The position numbers and the translations under genes are program-made. A stretch of DNA of 64,000 bases from Macrococcoides caseolyticum. GTDB lineage: Bacteria; Bacillota; Bacilli; Staphylococcales; Staphylococcaceae. The stretch covers positions 248,001 through 312,000 of the forward strand of contig NZ_JAHCPS010000001.1 in the NCBI RefSeq assembly GCF_021366795.1, in the 5' to 3' direction. Shown piece after piece: positions 33,634-42,618 of the stretch. The notes beneath the pieces were generated by a model, which did no database searches, was not told where the DNA came from, and saw only the letters and a program-made list of their open reading frames with translations. Each line of letters begins with the position of its first letter. Within the stretch, counting starts at the first letter, position 1.

Positions 33634-34503
33634 ATGGATAAATTTGAAAAAATCGATAAAGAGATTAAAGGTTATACTCAAGATCATCAACCGGGTAGTG
33701 AAAGAGATATGCATCCTTTGCCAATCGTTGAAGATGATAATTATAAAGCAAGCGGTAAGCTCAAAGGTAAAGTAGCACTTATTACTGGTGGTGACTCTGG
33801 TATTGGGCGTGCTGTAGCAATCCTATATGCTAAAGAAGGTGCTGATGTCGCTATTGGTTATTTCGATGAAACAACGGATGCTAACGATACGGTTAAGCGT
33901 TTAGAAGCGCTCGGTGCCAAGGCTAAAGCGTATCAACATGACTTGAAATCTGAAGAGGAATGTATACAATTGATTGAAAATGTTCTGAGCGATTTCGGTC
34001 AGCTCAACATTCTTGTTAATAACGGCGGGGTTCAATATCCTCAAGAAAGCTTATTAGACATTACTGCTGAGCAAATCCAGGAAACTTTCGCGACCAATAT
34101 CTTTGGTATGATGTATTTAACAAAAGCTGCGCTTCCTCATCTTTCTAAAGGGGATACTGTCATTAATACTTCTAGTGTCACAGCATATCGTGGTTCTAAA
34201 ACGCTAATCGATTATTCAGCCACAAAAGGTGCGATTACGTCGTTTACACGCTCGTTATCTCAAAATATAGCTGATCAAGGTATACGCGTCAATGCTGTTG
34301 CCCCTGGTCCAATTTACACGCCACTTATTCCTGCAACATTCCCAGCAGACAAAGTGGAAAAACACGGTGAAGAAACTGCTCTGGGTCGACGTGGTCAACC
34401 GAGTGAGAACGCGCCGGCTTATGTATTTTTAGCAAGCGATGATTCAACGTATATTACCGGCCAAACGATTCATATTAACGGTGGCGACTTTATTACAAGC
34501 TAA
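33634..34503 (+). CDS. Short-chain dehydrogenase, general-stress type
   Basis: A 289-residue SDR with an N-terminal extension of about 45 residues (GYTQDHQPGSERDMHPLP) typical of the B. subtilis YhdF/YhxC/YdaD group. The cofactor site is ITGGDSGIGRA, the active site has the Ser of NTSSVTAY and YSATKGA (Tyr-x-x-x-Lys), and VAPGPIYTPL follows. Substrate unknown. The ATG used follows AAGGAGACTTTCAAA, and an upstream in-frame ATG overlaps the promoter. A sigma-B-like promoter fits the stress-induced behaviour of this group. Confidence 0.87.
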   Translation: MDKFEKIDKEIKGYTQDHQPGSERDMHPLPIVEDDNYKASGKLKGKVALITGGDSGIGRAVAILYAKEGADVAIGYFDETTDANDTVKRLEALGAKAKAYQHDLKSEEECIQLIENVLSDFGQLNILVNNGGVQYPQESLLDITAEQIQETFATNIFGMMYLTKAALPHLSKGDTVINTSSVTAYRGSKTLIDYSATKGAITSFTRSLSQNIADQGIRVNAVAPGPIYTPLIPATFPADKVEKHGEETALGRRGQPSENAPAYVFLASDDSTYITGQTIHINGGDFITS

Positions 34504-34543
34504 AAAAATGTGCTTATCTGATTGTCAGATAGGCACTTTTTAT
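34502..34543. terminator. Bidirectional terminator between SDR and DUF402 genes
   Basis: The GTGC/GCAC foot and ATCTGA/TCAGAT stem, with A and T runs on both sides. It overlaps the stop region of the DUF402 gene. Confidence 0.85.
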
Positions 34544-35070
34544 TGTTCTATTTTCTCTTTACAGTATTCAGCTAGCTTTCGTATTTCACTGAAGTTTGTC
34601 TTCACATAATCCATCACTTTGTGTGCCGTTTCATACGCAAAGTCATATTGATGCTTTGTAATTTCTTTCTTATTTAATGCGCGTTTAGCATCCTGCTCAT
34701 CAACAAGCTCGTATCGACCGTCAGGTAATACAAGCACATCTAAATATAAATCGTGTGTTCTTGCCTGCCCCGGCTCAATAATATTTAATGCATTGATATC
34801 AATATAATATTGTATCGGTTCATCGTCACGATTATACATTACTGTCATGCTATAGTGACGATTTTCAGGCAAAATTTGTAGCCAGCGATAGCCGTCATCT
34901 GCAACGACGATATCTTCACCAATAATATTAACGACTAAAGGTGACTTGACTTTCTCCATTGTAATTTCACCGATTATTCCTTGAAACTGTTCATCTTGCA
35001 CCACAATTTCTTTATATTTCTTTCGAATGAGTCGGCGCCAGCTGCGTTTATCTAAATATTTGGTTTTCAT
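34540..35070 (-). CDS. DUF402 protein (Ntdp/FomD-like)
   Basis: A 176-residue DUF402 protein. The conserved core is visible as YYIDINALNIIEPGQARTHDLYLDVLVLPDGRYELVDEQD, with the metal-binding acidic residues in the DLYLDV stretch. Characterised relatives include FomD and the staphylococcal nucleoside tri/diphosphatase Ntdp, but this sequence is not the Ntdp that I remember, so a phosphatase role is only likely. The ATG used follows AAGGAGTGGTTTGT. Highly basic N-terminus (KRSWRRLIRKKYK). Confidence 0.8.
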   Translation of the reverse strand: MKTKYLDKRSWRRLIRKKYKEIVVQDEQFQGIIGEITMEKVKSPLVVNIIGEDIVVADDGYRWLQILPENRHYSMTVMYNRDDEPIQYYIDINALNIIEPGQARTHDLYLDVLVLPDGRYELVDEQDAKRALNKKEITKHQYDFAYETAHKVMDYVKTNFSEIRKLAEYCKEKIEQ

Positions 35071-35102
35071 ACAAACCACTCCTTAACACTCATTATATAA
35101 AA

Positions 35103-35143
35103 ATAAACAAGGATGATAAACGATTTTATCACCTTGTTTATAA
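35103..35143 (-). terminator. Terminator of the EmrAB-type operon
   Basis: ATAAACAAGG and TGATAAA pair with their complements around one mismatch and a short loop. The A/T-rich flanks may serve both strands. Confidence 0.75.
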
Positions 35144-35147
35144 TAAT

Positions 35148-36845
35148 TTATACTTCATCTGTTCTATAATGATCTTTACCTTTTAAGAAGAATGCTAATA
35201 CAAACGCCAGAAAACTTAATGCTGTAGCGACCCAGAATGCATCGTTTATACCGTTGATGGTTACCATCTTCTGAATTTGTCCCATCAAGACTTGTGTTCC
35301 AAGCTGACTATTCCCGACTTGCTGACCTATTCCAGTCATCGCATTCGATAAAGCTGGGTTTGTTTTATCTAACTGATTGGCTACGTCACCCATATATGCT
35401 GTTGTTTGTTGTGTCATTACAGTAACAAGAATTGCCGTACCAATTGACCCGGCTAACTGACGAATGGTGTTACTAATTGCATTGCCATGTGGGATCATGC
35501 GAAGTGGTAAAGCATTCATCCCCGCTGTCATTATCGGCATCATAATAAAGCTCATACCAAATGAGCGTAAAATATAGATACTTAAAATATGACCATAACT
35601 TGTATCCATACTTAATTTCGTAAGTTCCCATGTAGCGTAGGTCATAATCGCTAATCCAAATATCGCAATGGGCTTAATACCGATTTTATCTAATAATTTC
35701 CCTGAAATTGGACCCATTAACCCCATAAGTAAAGAGCCAGGTAATAATAATAATCCGGAATCAAGCGGTGAGAATCCACGAATCGATTGTAAATAGACTG
35801 GTAAGAGTAACATACCACCGAACAAGCTCATCGTTACAATAATATTAATAAGTAACGTAAATGAAAAACCTGTATACTTCAATACGCGTAAATCCATCAT
35901 CGGTATTTTCATCGTCATTTCACGGTAGATAAATAATAAGATAAATAAGATACCAATAATCATTGTTGAGATAACAATACCAGAATCCCAACCTTTATTA
36001 CCCGCTTCCGAAAATCCGTACAGTAAACTACCAAACCCTAATGTACTAAAAATCACACCCGGAATATCAAGTTTAACTTGCTGTGTTGGTTGATAAATTT
36101 TAAACCAGAACAACCCTATAATGAGTGAAATTGTCCCAATCACACTCATACCATAGAACATTACATTCCAGTGATAATTCTGAATCACCCATCCTGTAAG
36201 CGTCGGACCGATTGCTGGTGCTAAAATCATTGCTATTCCCATCATTCCCATAGCAGCACCACGTTTATCCGGTGGAAATAATGTCATAAATACATTTGTT
36301 CCAAGTGGCATTAAAATTCCTGCACCGACCGCTTGTATCACTCGACCTAGCATCATTAACGGGAAGTTAAATGATATTGAACATATCACCGATCCAATTG
36401 TAAAAAACAACATTGCTGTTAAAAATAACTGACGATACGTAAAACGCTGAATCATATATGCACTAATCGGTACTAATATACCATTGACCAACATGAATCC
36501 TGTCGTTAACCATTGTGCAGTTGATGTTGAAATACTAAAGTCATTAATCAATACTGGTAATGCAACGTTGATAAGTGTTTGGTTAAGAATTGCCACAAAC
36601 ATCCCAATCATTAATGCAGTAATAACTTTTGCTAATGTAATCCCTTTACCATATTGTACAAGTGCTTGTTGTGGTTTCACTTGTTCATGGACAGGTCTAT
36701 TTATATCTATTTCTTGATTTTCTACGACTGTTTCTTGCACTACGGGTTGCACCTTTTTCTTACGCTGAGCCTTTAACATCATGCGATTGATGATAAAGAA
36801 TACAAATAAACTAAAGATGGCATATAATATAATACTTGAGGTCAT
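35148..36845 (-). CDS. DHA2-family drug exporter (EmrB/QacA type)
   Basis: A 565-residue MFS pump of the fourteen-helix DHA2 family: LNQTLINVALPVL in helix 1, GRVIQAVGAGILMPLG (motif B), ILAPAIGPTLTGWVI (motif C). Unusually, it has an extra N-terminal segment of about 70 residues: one hydrophobic helix, then a basic and polar stretch, before the first DHA2 helix. It lies 12 bases after an EmrA-like adaptor gene, and together they may export amphiphilic drugs or fatty acids. A divergent TetR probably controls the pair. Confidence 0.87.
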   Translation of the reverse strand: MTSSIILYAIFSLFVFFIINRMMLKAQRKKKVQPVVQETVVENQEIDINRPVHEQVKPQQALVQYGKGITLAKVITALMIGMFVAILNQTLINVALPVLINDFSISTSTAQWLTTGFMLVNGILVPISAYMIQRFTYRQLFLTAMLFFTIGSVICSISFNFPLMMLGRVIQAVGAGILMPLGTNVFMTLFPPDKRGAAMGMMGIAMILAPAIGPTLTGWVIQNYHWNVMFYGMSVIGTISLIIGLFWFKIYQPTQQVKLDIPGVIFSTLGFGSLLYGFSEAGNKGWDSGIVISTMIIGILFILLFIYREMTMKIPMMDLRVLKYTGFSFTLLINIIVTMSLFGGMLLLPVYLQSIRGFSPLDSGLLLLPGSLLMGLMGPISGKLLDKIGIKPIAIFGLAIMTYATWELTKLSMDTSYGHILSIYILRSFGMSFIMMPIMTAGMNALPLRMIPHGNAISNTIRQLAGSIGTAILVTVMTQQTTAYMGDVANQLDKTNPALSNAMTGIGQQVGNSQLGTQVLMGQIQKMVTINGINDAFWVATALSFLAFVLAFFLKGKDHYRTDEV

Positions 36846-36857
36846 ACGATAACCTCC

Positions 36858-37508
36858 TTAGTTTTTATGAATGCGTACAGTTACATTCATCCCTGGAATA
36901 ATATCTAATGATTTATCTTTATCAAGTTCAATTTTAACAGGTACGACTTGTGTTACTTTCGTGTAATTCGCATTACCATTTGATGAAGGTAACATTGAAA
37001 AACTTGATGCTGTCGCTAAACCAATTTGTTTTACTTCTCCTGTTAAATCTGTGTCTTTATAACCATCAACGTAGACGTCAACTTCCTGATCCACTTTAAT
37101 ACCATCAATTTGTGTTTCTTTAATGTTTGCTGTCACATATAATTGATTTAAATCATATGCATACGCAATTGGCGTCCCTGCTCCAACAAAACCATTTTCA
37201 GTGGCTTGCGTTTTTACAATCGTACCATCTTGCGGCATTGTAATTTCAGTTTTCATCGGTTCGCCATCAGGACCCATGCCTGCAACTGTACCAATTTTAT
37301 CGTTCTTAGATAATGCATCACCTACTGATTTATTAAGTGCAGTCAGTTTACCTGCCACCGGGCTTGCGATTACAAGTTGATCCCCTTCAATCTTTGCATT
37401 ATCTGTCGTTACATAATTTGTTGCTTCATTATAGAAATGAAACGCTGCAAATCCCCCTGCAACAAGGATGATTAATGTTAAAATATTAATTAAAACAAGT
37501 TTTTTCAT
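36858..37508 (-). CDS. EmrA/HlyD-type membrane adaptor protein
   Basis: A 216-residue protein with one N-terminal membrane helix (INILTLIILVAGGFAAF) and an HlyD/EmrA extracytoplasmic part: TDNAKIEGDQLVIASPVAGKLTAL is the N-terminal lipoyl half-motif, then GTIVKTQATENGFV the second half, and a beta-barrel follows. The alpha-hairpin is very short compared with Gram-negative EmrA, as usual in Gram-positive members. GGAGGAACGATCAAT precedes the ATG. It is first in the exporter operon. Confidence 0.87.
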   Translation of the reverse strand: MKKLVLINILTLIILVAGGFAAFHFYNEATNYVTTDNAKIEGDQLVIASPVAGKLTALNKSVGDALSKNDKIGTVAGMGPDGEPMKTEITMPQDGTIVKTQATENGFVGAGTPIAYAYDLNQLYVTANIKETQIDGIKVDQEVDVYVDGYKDTDLTGEVKQIGLATASSFSMLPSSNGNANYTKVTQVVPVKIELDKDKSLDIIPGMNVTVRIHKN

Positions 37509-37545
37509 ATTGATCGTTCCTCCTATATTTTTTCACATAAATCTT

Positions 37546-37573
37546 ATTATAATGTGTTTAACCCTACTATCAA
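37546..37573 (-). promoter_or_regulatory. Promoter of the EmrAB-type operon
   Basis: TTGATA and TATAAT are separated by 16 bases on the minus strand. It lies in the shared upstream region with the divergent tetR gene, where a TetR operator would be expected. Confidence 0.6.
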
Positions 37574-37658
37574 CCAACAAAATCTTCACAAATGTTGGAT
37601 TGTGCGTAGCATCCCGTTTTGATACCGTTAACATTTCAAACAAAGAAAGAGTGACACA

Positions 37659-38204
37659 ATGACTTTAAAAAAAGAACTAATTGAAATTGCATTTATAGAA
37701 TTAATGGAAACTTATCGTTTTAGAGAAATCACCATAAAAATGATTTGTGAAAAAAGCCAAATCAACCGTTCTACCTTCTATGCATACTTTGAAGATAAAT
37801 ATGCTTTATTAGATGGTATGATCGATTTACATATTATGAAGATTGAACAAATAATGAACGATAATCTACAAAACTTAAAATCTGAAACGGATAAACGACC
37901 TTCAGTAGAAAATTATTTAAATCAAACCTTTGAATATATCTATGAACAAAAACAATTCTTCAAAATACTGATTACAAAACACCCTGCACAAAATTTTACG
38001 CAGAAATTAATGAGCAGCTGGCGTAAAAATTTTCTTGCTGTATTAAACAGCACCATTACTTTAAATTATCCTGATTACTTTGTCAGCTATACTGTTGGCG
38101 GCCAGTTTGGTGTGCTGTTCTTCTGGCTGCAAAATGATTGCCCGGAACCTCCTGAAGTGATTAGCAAAATAATTTATAACAATATTCTAAAAATTAATCG
38201 ATAA
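37659..38204 (+). CDS. TetR-family transcriptional regulator
   Basis: A 181-residue TetR protein: the DNA-binding domain is seen as REITIKMICEKSQINRSTFYAYFEDKYALLDGMI, and the C-terminal ligand domain belongs to the TetR_C-type DUF (VGGQFGVLFFWLQNDCPEPP). It is transcribed away from the exporter genes, and regulation of that pair is the simple reading. The ribosome site GAAAGAGTGACACA is moderate. No palindromic operator was convincing. Confidence 0.88.
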   Translation: MTLKKELIEIAFIELMETYRFREITIKMICEKSQINRSTFYAYFEDKYALLDGMIDLHIMKIEQIMNDNLQNLKSETDKRPSVENYLNQTFEYIYEQKQFFKILITKHPAQNFTQKLMSSWRKNFLAVLNSTITLNYPDYFVSYTVGGQFGVLFFWLQNDCPEPPEVISKIIYNNILKINR

Positions 38205-38278
38205 TTAAGGTGTGTTTTATTTCACTGAAAAGGTTAATCGAGTATAATAGGAAAGAAATCTATTTTTGGAGGCAGACA

Positions 38279-39625
38279 ATGAGGAAATATCAATCTCTAA
38301 CAATCGGTACATTCGTCGTGGCATCGTTATTTGCAATACCCCATATCGCAAAAGCCGACAGCCTCAAAGTCGGTAAAATAAAAAACGAAAATGCAATTAT
38401 TATTACAAATAAAACAGCAATGTCCAAAAAAGTTGCAGGAGATTTTGCACAATATACGCTCTACATTAATGATGTCCATACTATCAATGGTGAAAAATAT
38501 TATCGCGTACAAACTTCAGAAGATATTAATAATGCAATCGGCTATGTCAAAGCAAGTGATTTAACGATTAATCCAACTAAAGCAGTGCCGACAGCTTCTC
38601 CAAATTATACGATTAAAGCAACCTCTGCCCAATTACATGAAATGCCTGAAGGTAGTGCCAGACAGTTAATTGATCGCGTCAATAAAAATGATGTAGTACA
38701 AGTCGAAAAGACTTTACGAGTCGGTAACAAAACCTACATTTTAGGGACATTACCGAGTGGCTTAAGAGGATGGATTAATATTACAAATGATGTAGGACGA
38801 AAGACAATCTCTCAGCCCGTCAAAAAAGAAACACAACACATTGAGCGTCCAAAAGTAAGAGCAGTGAAAGAGACGCCTCAAATGACGCAACAACCACGCC
38901 CGGTGGGACCTGGAATTGAACACATTGATGTCCCTTACCGTATTCAGGATGCTATGAAAATCCAGTTCTCTCTTCATCCGAAACCTCAAAGTGCGAGTGG
39001 ATTTAAATGGAAGAACGCACGTAAAAAAGATGTACTGGATGCTATGAATCCAGAGACAGCAATGGTGGATCCCGTACAAAAGTATCAGTTCCTTGTGTTG
39101 AATCAGCCACAAAATTTATCTGCTGAACAGCTCAACGTGCTCCTTCAAGGAAAAGGGATTTTAGAAGGTCGAGGCGAAGCATTTAGACAAGCAAGTTTAA
39201 AGTATAATATCAATGAAATTTATTTAATCAGTCATGCCTTTTTAGAAACTGCTGAAGGTAACAGTACTTTAGCACGTGGTGTTAAAGTTAAAGGAGAAAA
39301 TAAACATAAACGCTTCTATAATATGTATGGCGTCGGGGCATACGATAAAGATGCAGTAAAATATGGTGCCAAATTTGCAGCAAATGTTGGCTGGGATACA
39401 CCAGACAAAGCCATCATAGGTGGTGCAGAATTTATCGCAAATGGTTTTATATCAGATACACAAAATACGCTGTATACAATGCGATGGAACCCTATGTCAC
39501 CTGGTAATAGTCAGTATGCTACGGATATATTATGGGCAAGTGCCAATGCCCACTATATTTATACCTATTATCAACAACTTGGTATATCTGGCGGTAAATT
39601 TAACTTTATTCACTATGCAAATTAA
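38279..39625 (+). CDS. Secreted N-acetylglucosaminidase with SH3-like modules
   Basis: A 448-residue secreted peptidoglycan hydrolase. The signal peptide ends HIAKA before DSLK. Two SH3/GW-like modules (about 30-110 and 115-190) are followed by a Pro/Lys/Gln-rich linker and a GH73 glucosaminidase domain with the catalytic region ISHAFLETAEGNSTLARGV and the conserved RWNP and YATDI. It resembles the glucosaminidase domain of the staphylococcal major autolysin Atl. A longer frame starts 69 bases upstream, but GGAGGCAGACA directly precedes this ATG. It is alone between the tetR gene and a strong terminator. Confidence 0.9.
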   Translation: MRKYQSLTIGTFVVASLFAIPHIAKADSLKVGKIKNENAIIITNKTAMSKKVAGDFAQYTLYINDVHTINGEKYYRVQTSEDINNAIGYVKASDLTINPTKAVPTASPNYTIKATSAQLHEMPEGSARQLIDRVNKNDVVQVEKTLRVGNKTYILGTLPSGLRGWINITNDVGRKTISQPVKKETQHIERPKVRAVKETPQMTQQPRPVGPGIEHIDVPYRIQDAMKIQFSLHPKPQSASGFKWKNARKKDVLDAMNPETAMVDPVQKYQFLVLNQPQNLSAEQLNVLLQGKGILEGRGEAFRQASLKYNINEIYLISHAFLETAEGNSTLARGVKVKGENKHKRFYNMYGVGAYDKDAVKYGAKFAANVGWDTPDKAIIGGAEFIANGFISDTQNTLYTMRWNPMSPGNSQYATDILWASANAHYIYTYYQQLGISGGKFNFIHYAN

Positions 39626-39646
39626 GTTATAAAATATGTATCTTCA

Positions 39647-39686
39647 CAATAAAACACCGTGTCCAAATGGGCACGGTGTTTTATTG
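39647..39686. terminator. Terminator after the glucosaminidase gene
   Basis: A perfect 15-bp stem (CAATAAAACACCGTG with its complement) with TTTTATT in the right arm. A second hairpin, TTCACTTAG with CTAAGTGAA, lies at about 39713-39739 near the end of metQ. Confidence 0.85.
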
Positions 39687-39763
39687 GTTGGGGTATGGAG
39701 TAAAAGGGGGTTGTTCACTTAGAGTCTCACTAAGTGAACATTACGTTCCACCTAATAATCGCT

Positions 39764-40603
39764 TTATTTCAAACCCTCTTCGATTTTCTTAATTTCATCA
39801 GGTGATAAATTCTTGGCAATCTCACCATCTTTCGTATCTTCTTTTAAAGCATCTTTCGCTAAATCAGAATGATATAATTCAACGATTTTCTTATATGTTT
39901 TGTTATCTTTATCTTCTGTTTTAGAAGCAATGACATTGATGTACGGTGCTACATCTTTATTATTAGAATCCTCTAAGAAGATAGGATCTTTTTTTGGACT
40001 TAAACCAGCGCGTGCTGCTACACCATTATTAATAACCGATACGGCTACATCTTCTAAAACACGTGGCGTTTGCTGTGCATCGATTGGTTTAATTTTTAAA
40101 TCTAATTTATTTTTTTCGATTTTGTCTGGCCCACCAAATAGTCCAAAGTCACTTGATAATTTTATTAATCCTGCTTGTTCTAGTAACCTTAATGCACGTG
40201 CCTGGTTTGTAACGTCATCAGGAATCGCGATTGTATCACCTTTTTTCACATCTTTAATGTCTTTGATTTCCTTTGAATACGCTCCAAGCGGCGCAAATAC
40301 TGTCGTACCAACTACCGATAACTTTAATTTGTGATCTTTCTTAAACTGATCCAGGAATGCAAAGTGCTGGAATGCATTTAAATCAATTTCACCTTCTGCT
40401 AAAGCATTGTTTGGCGCTGTATAATCCTGGAACTCAACAAATTCAATTTTAATACCGTCTTTCTCAGCTTCTTTCTTTACAACTTCCCATACTTTAGAGT
40501 CAACACCCGTAACACCAATTTTTACTATCTTATCATCTTTCTTACTCCCACATGCTGCTAGAACAAATACTAAACTTAAAAATAATACAAATAACTTTTT
40601 CAT
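39764..40603 (-). CDS. metQ: Methionine-binding lipoprotein MetQ
   Basis: A 279-residue NlpA-family lipoprotein: signal ending VLAAC (lipid on Cys18), then VKIGVTGVDSKVWEVV, VEFQDYTAPNNALAEGEIDLNAFQH and IAIPDDVTNQARALRLL, all typical of the D/L-methionine receptor. It hands methionine to the MetNI transporter. It is third in the metNIQ operon under a SAM riboswitch, which supports the substrate. Ribosome site AAAGGAGAATGAAAAA. Confidence 0.95.
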   Translation of the reverse strand: MKKLFVLFLSLVFVLAACGSKKDDKIVKIGVTGVDSKVWEVVKKEAEKDGIKIEFVEFQDYTAPNNALAEGEIDLNAFQHFAFLDQFKKDHKLKLSVVGTTVFAPLGAYSKEIKDIKDVKKGDTIAIPDDVTNQARALRLLEQAGLIKLSSDFGLFGGPDKIEKNKLDLKIKPIDAQQTPRVLEDVAVSVINNGVAARAGLSPKKDPIFLEDSNNKDVAPYINVIASKTEDKDNKTYKKIVELYHSDLAKDALKEDTKDGEIAKNLSPDEIKKIEEGLK

Positions 40604-40618
40604 TTTTTCATTCTCCTT

Positions 40619-41284
40619 TTATAATCTGCTCGTATATATACTTGCTAATTTATTACCGATAAATTGTGTAATCTGAACTAAAATGATTAATATCAATACA
40701 GTGATGAACATCACTGTCACATCAAACCTTTGATAACCATAAGTAAATGCTAAGTAACCAATCCCACCAGCGCCGACAAGTCCAGCAACTGCTGAGAATT
40801 CAATCAGTGACACCGTCGTAAACGTTAGGCCGAGGATTAAAGCACCAGCTGCCTCTGGTATCAGCACTTTAAATAAAATATCAAACTTACTTGATCCCAT
40901 TGACTGCGCCGCTTCAATCACCCCACGGTCAACAGATACGATATTATTCTCAACAACACGAGCTATCGATAATGATGCAGCAAGCGTCATCGGGAAGATT
41001 GCTGCCCAAATACCAATCGATGTCCCTACTAAAAATCGTGTAACCGGAATGAGTGCTACTAAGAAAATGATAAAGGGAATCGGTCTAACGGTATTGATGA
41101 TGGCATTGAGTATCGTATTTAAAACTTTATTTTCTAAGATATTGCCTTTTGCTGTTGCATATAATAATATCCCTAACGGCAAACCAATCAGTGTTGCAAG
41201 TACGAGTGTTATCGCAACCATAATCAGTGTACTGATGGTGTGGTCTAAAATCACCGGCCAGAATGTGCTTAAATCAGTTTTCAA
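40619..41284 (-). CDS. metI: Methionine ABC transporter permease MetI
   Basis: A 221-residue permease with five to six hydrophobic helices. The ATPase-contact loop is VIEAAQSMGSSKFDILFKVLIPEA (EAA motif). The first TTG of the open frame abuts the ribosome site GGGAGG, so the TTG three codons later is preferred. The start lies inside the end of metN, giving translational coupling. Confidence 0.93.
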   Translation of the reverse strand: MKTDLSTFWPVILDHTISTLIMVAITLVLATLIGLPLGILLYATAKGNILENKVLNTILNAIINTVRPIPFIIFLVALIPVTRFLVGTSIGIWAAIFPMTLAASLSIARVVENNIVSVDRGVIEAAQSMGSSKFDILFKVLIPEAAGALILGLTFTTVSLIEFSAVAGLVGAGGIGYLAFTYGYQRFDVTVMFITVLILIILVQITQFIGNKLASIYTSRL

Positions 41285-42296
41285 AACCTTCAACCTCCCT
41301 TACATCAACACCATGTTGCTTGATTTCTAGTAATGCATTATGAATGTGCTCTGGTACACCGACTGCTTCAATCAACAAATTACCAAATAGCCTATCTGTT
41401 AACTCGGTTATACCACCATATAAAACGTTGAAATCAACAGAATAGGCACGCCCTGTCTGACTTAATACAGGTTCTAAAATTTGTTCGTGATTAAAGATAA
41501 ATCGATACAGTTTACGATTTGCTATATTAATATCTTTTGGGATGTCATCATTAAGCACACTATGTACAAAGCGTTTCGTTGTAGGATGCTTAGGTGATGT
41601 AAATAAATCAAAGACATTATTTTGTTCTACAACTTTTCCTTTTTCCATTACTGCTACTTCATCACAAATCGATTTCACCACTTCCATCTCATGTGTGATA
41701 ATCACAATCGTAATATTTAACTTCTCGTTGATATCTTTCAGTAACTTTAATATTTCATCTGTTGTTTCAGGATCTAGTGCACTTGTTGCTTCGTCACACA
41801 ACAAGATATCAGGATTGGTTGCCAGTGCACGCGCGATACCGACACGTTGTTTCTGACCGCCTGATAATTGATTCGGATAATCATCTTTCTTATCTGCTAA
41901 TCCAACGAATGTCAGTAATTCATCAACACGTCGCTCAATTTCAGCTTTTGAATACTTCTTAGTCAACTTTAATGGATAGCGAATATTATCGCTAATTGTT
42001 TTCGCTTTAAACAAGTTAAACTGCTGAAAGATCATTCCGATATTTTGACGTTGAATACGTAAATCCTTTTCCTTTAATCCGACGACATTATGACCTTCAA
42101 CGAAAACATTCCCAGAAGTGGGCGCTTCAAGTCGATTAATCAGTCTGAGTAAAGTTGATTTTCCTGCACCGGAATATCCCACAATCCCATAGATCTGACC
42201 TTTTTTTATGGTGAGTGATACATCGTCCAGTGCATTAATTGGACCTTTCTTCGTTTGATACGTCTTAGTGACGTGATCAATTTCAATAATTCCCAT
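41274..42296 (-). CDS. metN: Methionine ABC transporter ATPase MetN
   Basis: A 340-residue ATPase: Walker A GYSGAGKST, signature LSGGQKQR, Walker B ILLCDEATSALD and an H-loop (IVIITHEME). The C-terminal NIL/ACT-like domain (about 260-340) lets intracellular methionine inhibit transport in characterised MetNI. The ATG used follows GGGAGGAGAAAAA, and the longer in-frame start would begin within that site. Its mRNA begins with a SAM-I riboswitch. Confidence 0.95.
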   Translation of the reverse strand: MGIIEIDHVTKTYQTKKGPINALDDVSLTIKKGQIYGIVGYSGAGKSTLLRLINRLEAPTSGNVFVEGHNVVGLKEKDLRIQRQNIGMIFQQFNLFKAKTISDNIRYPLKLTKKYSKAEIERRVDELLTFVGLADKKDDYPNQLSGGQKQRVGIARALATNPDILLCDEATSALDPETTDEILKLLKDINEKLNITIVIITHEMEVVKSICDEVAVMEKGKVVEQNNVFDLFTSPKHPTTKRFVHSVLNDDIPKDINIANRKLYRFIFNHEQILEPVLSQTGRAYSVDFNVLYGGITELTDRLFGNLLIEAVGVPEHIHNALLEIKQHGVDVREVEGFEN

Positions 42297-42313
42297 TTTT
42301 TCTCCTCCCAAAA

Positions 42314-42475
42314 TAAAAAACGTGCACTTAAGCTCTGGAAAGCTAAATGCACGTTGATACGTCCGACTTTATCTTCCAAGCTTAAGCTTGATGGAATTAG
42401 CACAGTGCTCTCGAAAAAGAGTCCGCTGCTGAGACGTCATCGGGCCATATCCCTCAGTCTCTCTTGATAAAATAT
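42314..42475 (-). promoter_or_regulatory. SAM-I (S-box) riboswitch of metNIQ
   Basis: On the minus strand: TTTATCAAGAGAGACTGAGG (P1/P2 start), GGGATATGGCCCGATGACGTC (trimmed core GGCCCGATGA), CAGCAGCGG, and the P1 return GGAAGATAAA. A terminator follows in which ACGTGCA pairs with TGCACGT before six T. SAM binding should stop transcription of the methionine uptake genes. Confidence 0.92.
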
Positions 42476-42492
42476 TTATTAAGTTGTCTATT

Positions 42493-42521
42493 ATGTTACA
42501 GATAACAAAATAATCTGTCAA
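42493..42521 (-). promoter_or_regulatory. Promoter of the metNIQ operon
   Basis: TTGACA and TAACAT are separated by 17 bases on the minus strand, about 20 bases before the riboswitch. Confidence 0.6.
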
Positions 42522-42564
42522 TAATATTTTTAAATTTTTTTATTTCCATTATTGAATCGTTGTC

Positions 42565-42593
42565 ATTGCCGGATACTCAAAGTATCCGGCAAT
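42565..42593. terminator. Hairpin after the phospholipase-D-like gene
   Basis: A perfect 13-bp stem (ATTGCCGGATACT with its complement) and a three-base loop. There is no T run on either strand, so it may be a weak terminator or an mRNA-stabilising hairpin. Confidence 0.5.
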
Positions 42594-42618
42594 AATGTCC
42601 ACCATTTTTTATTCATAA

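Noticed and set aside
37590-37607. CACAA/TTGTG inverted repeat as TetR operator
   Set aside because: Five-base arms with eight bases between are expected by chance in this composition.
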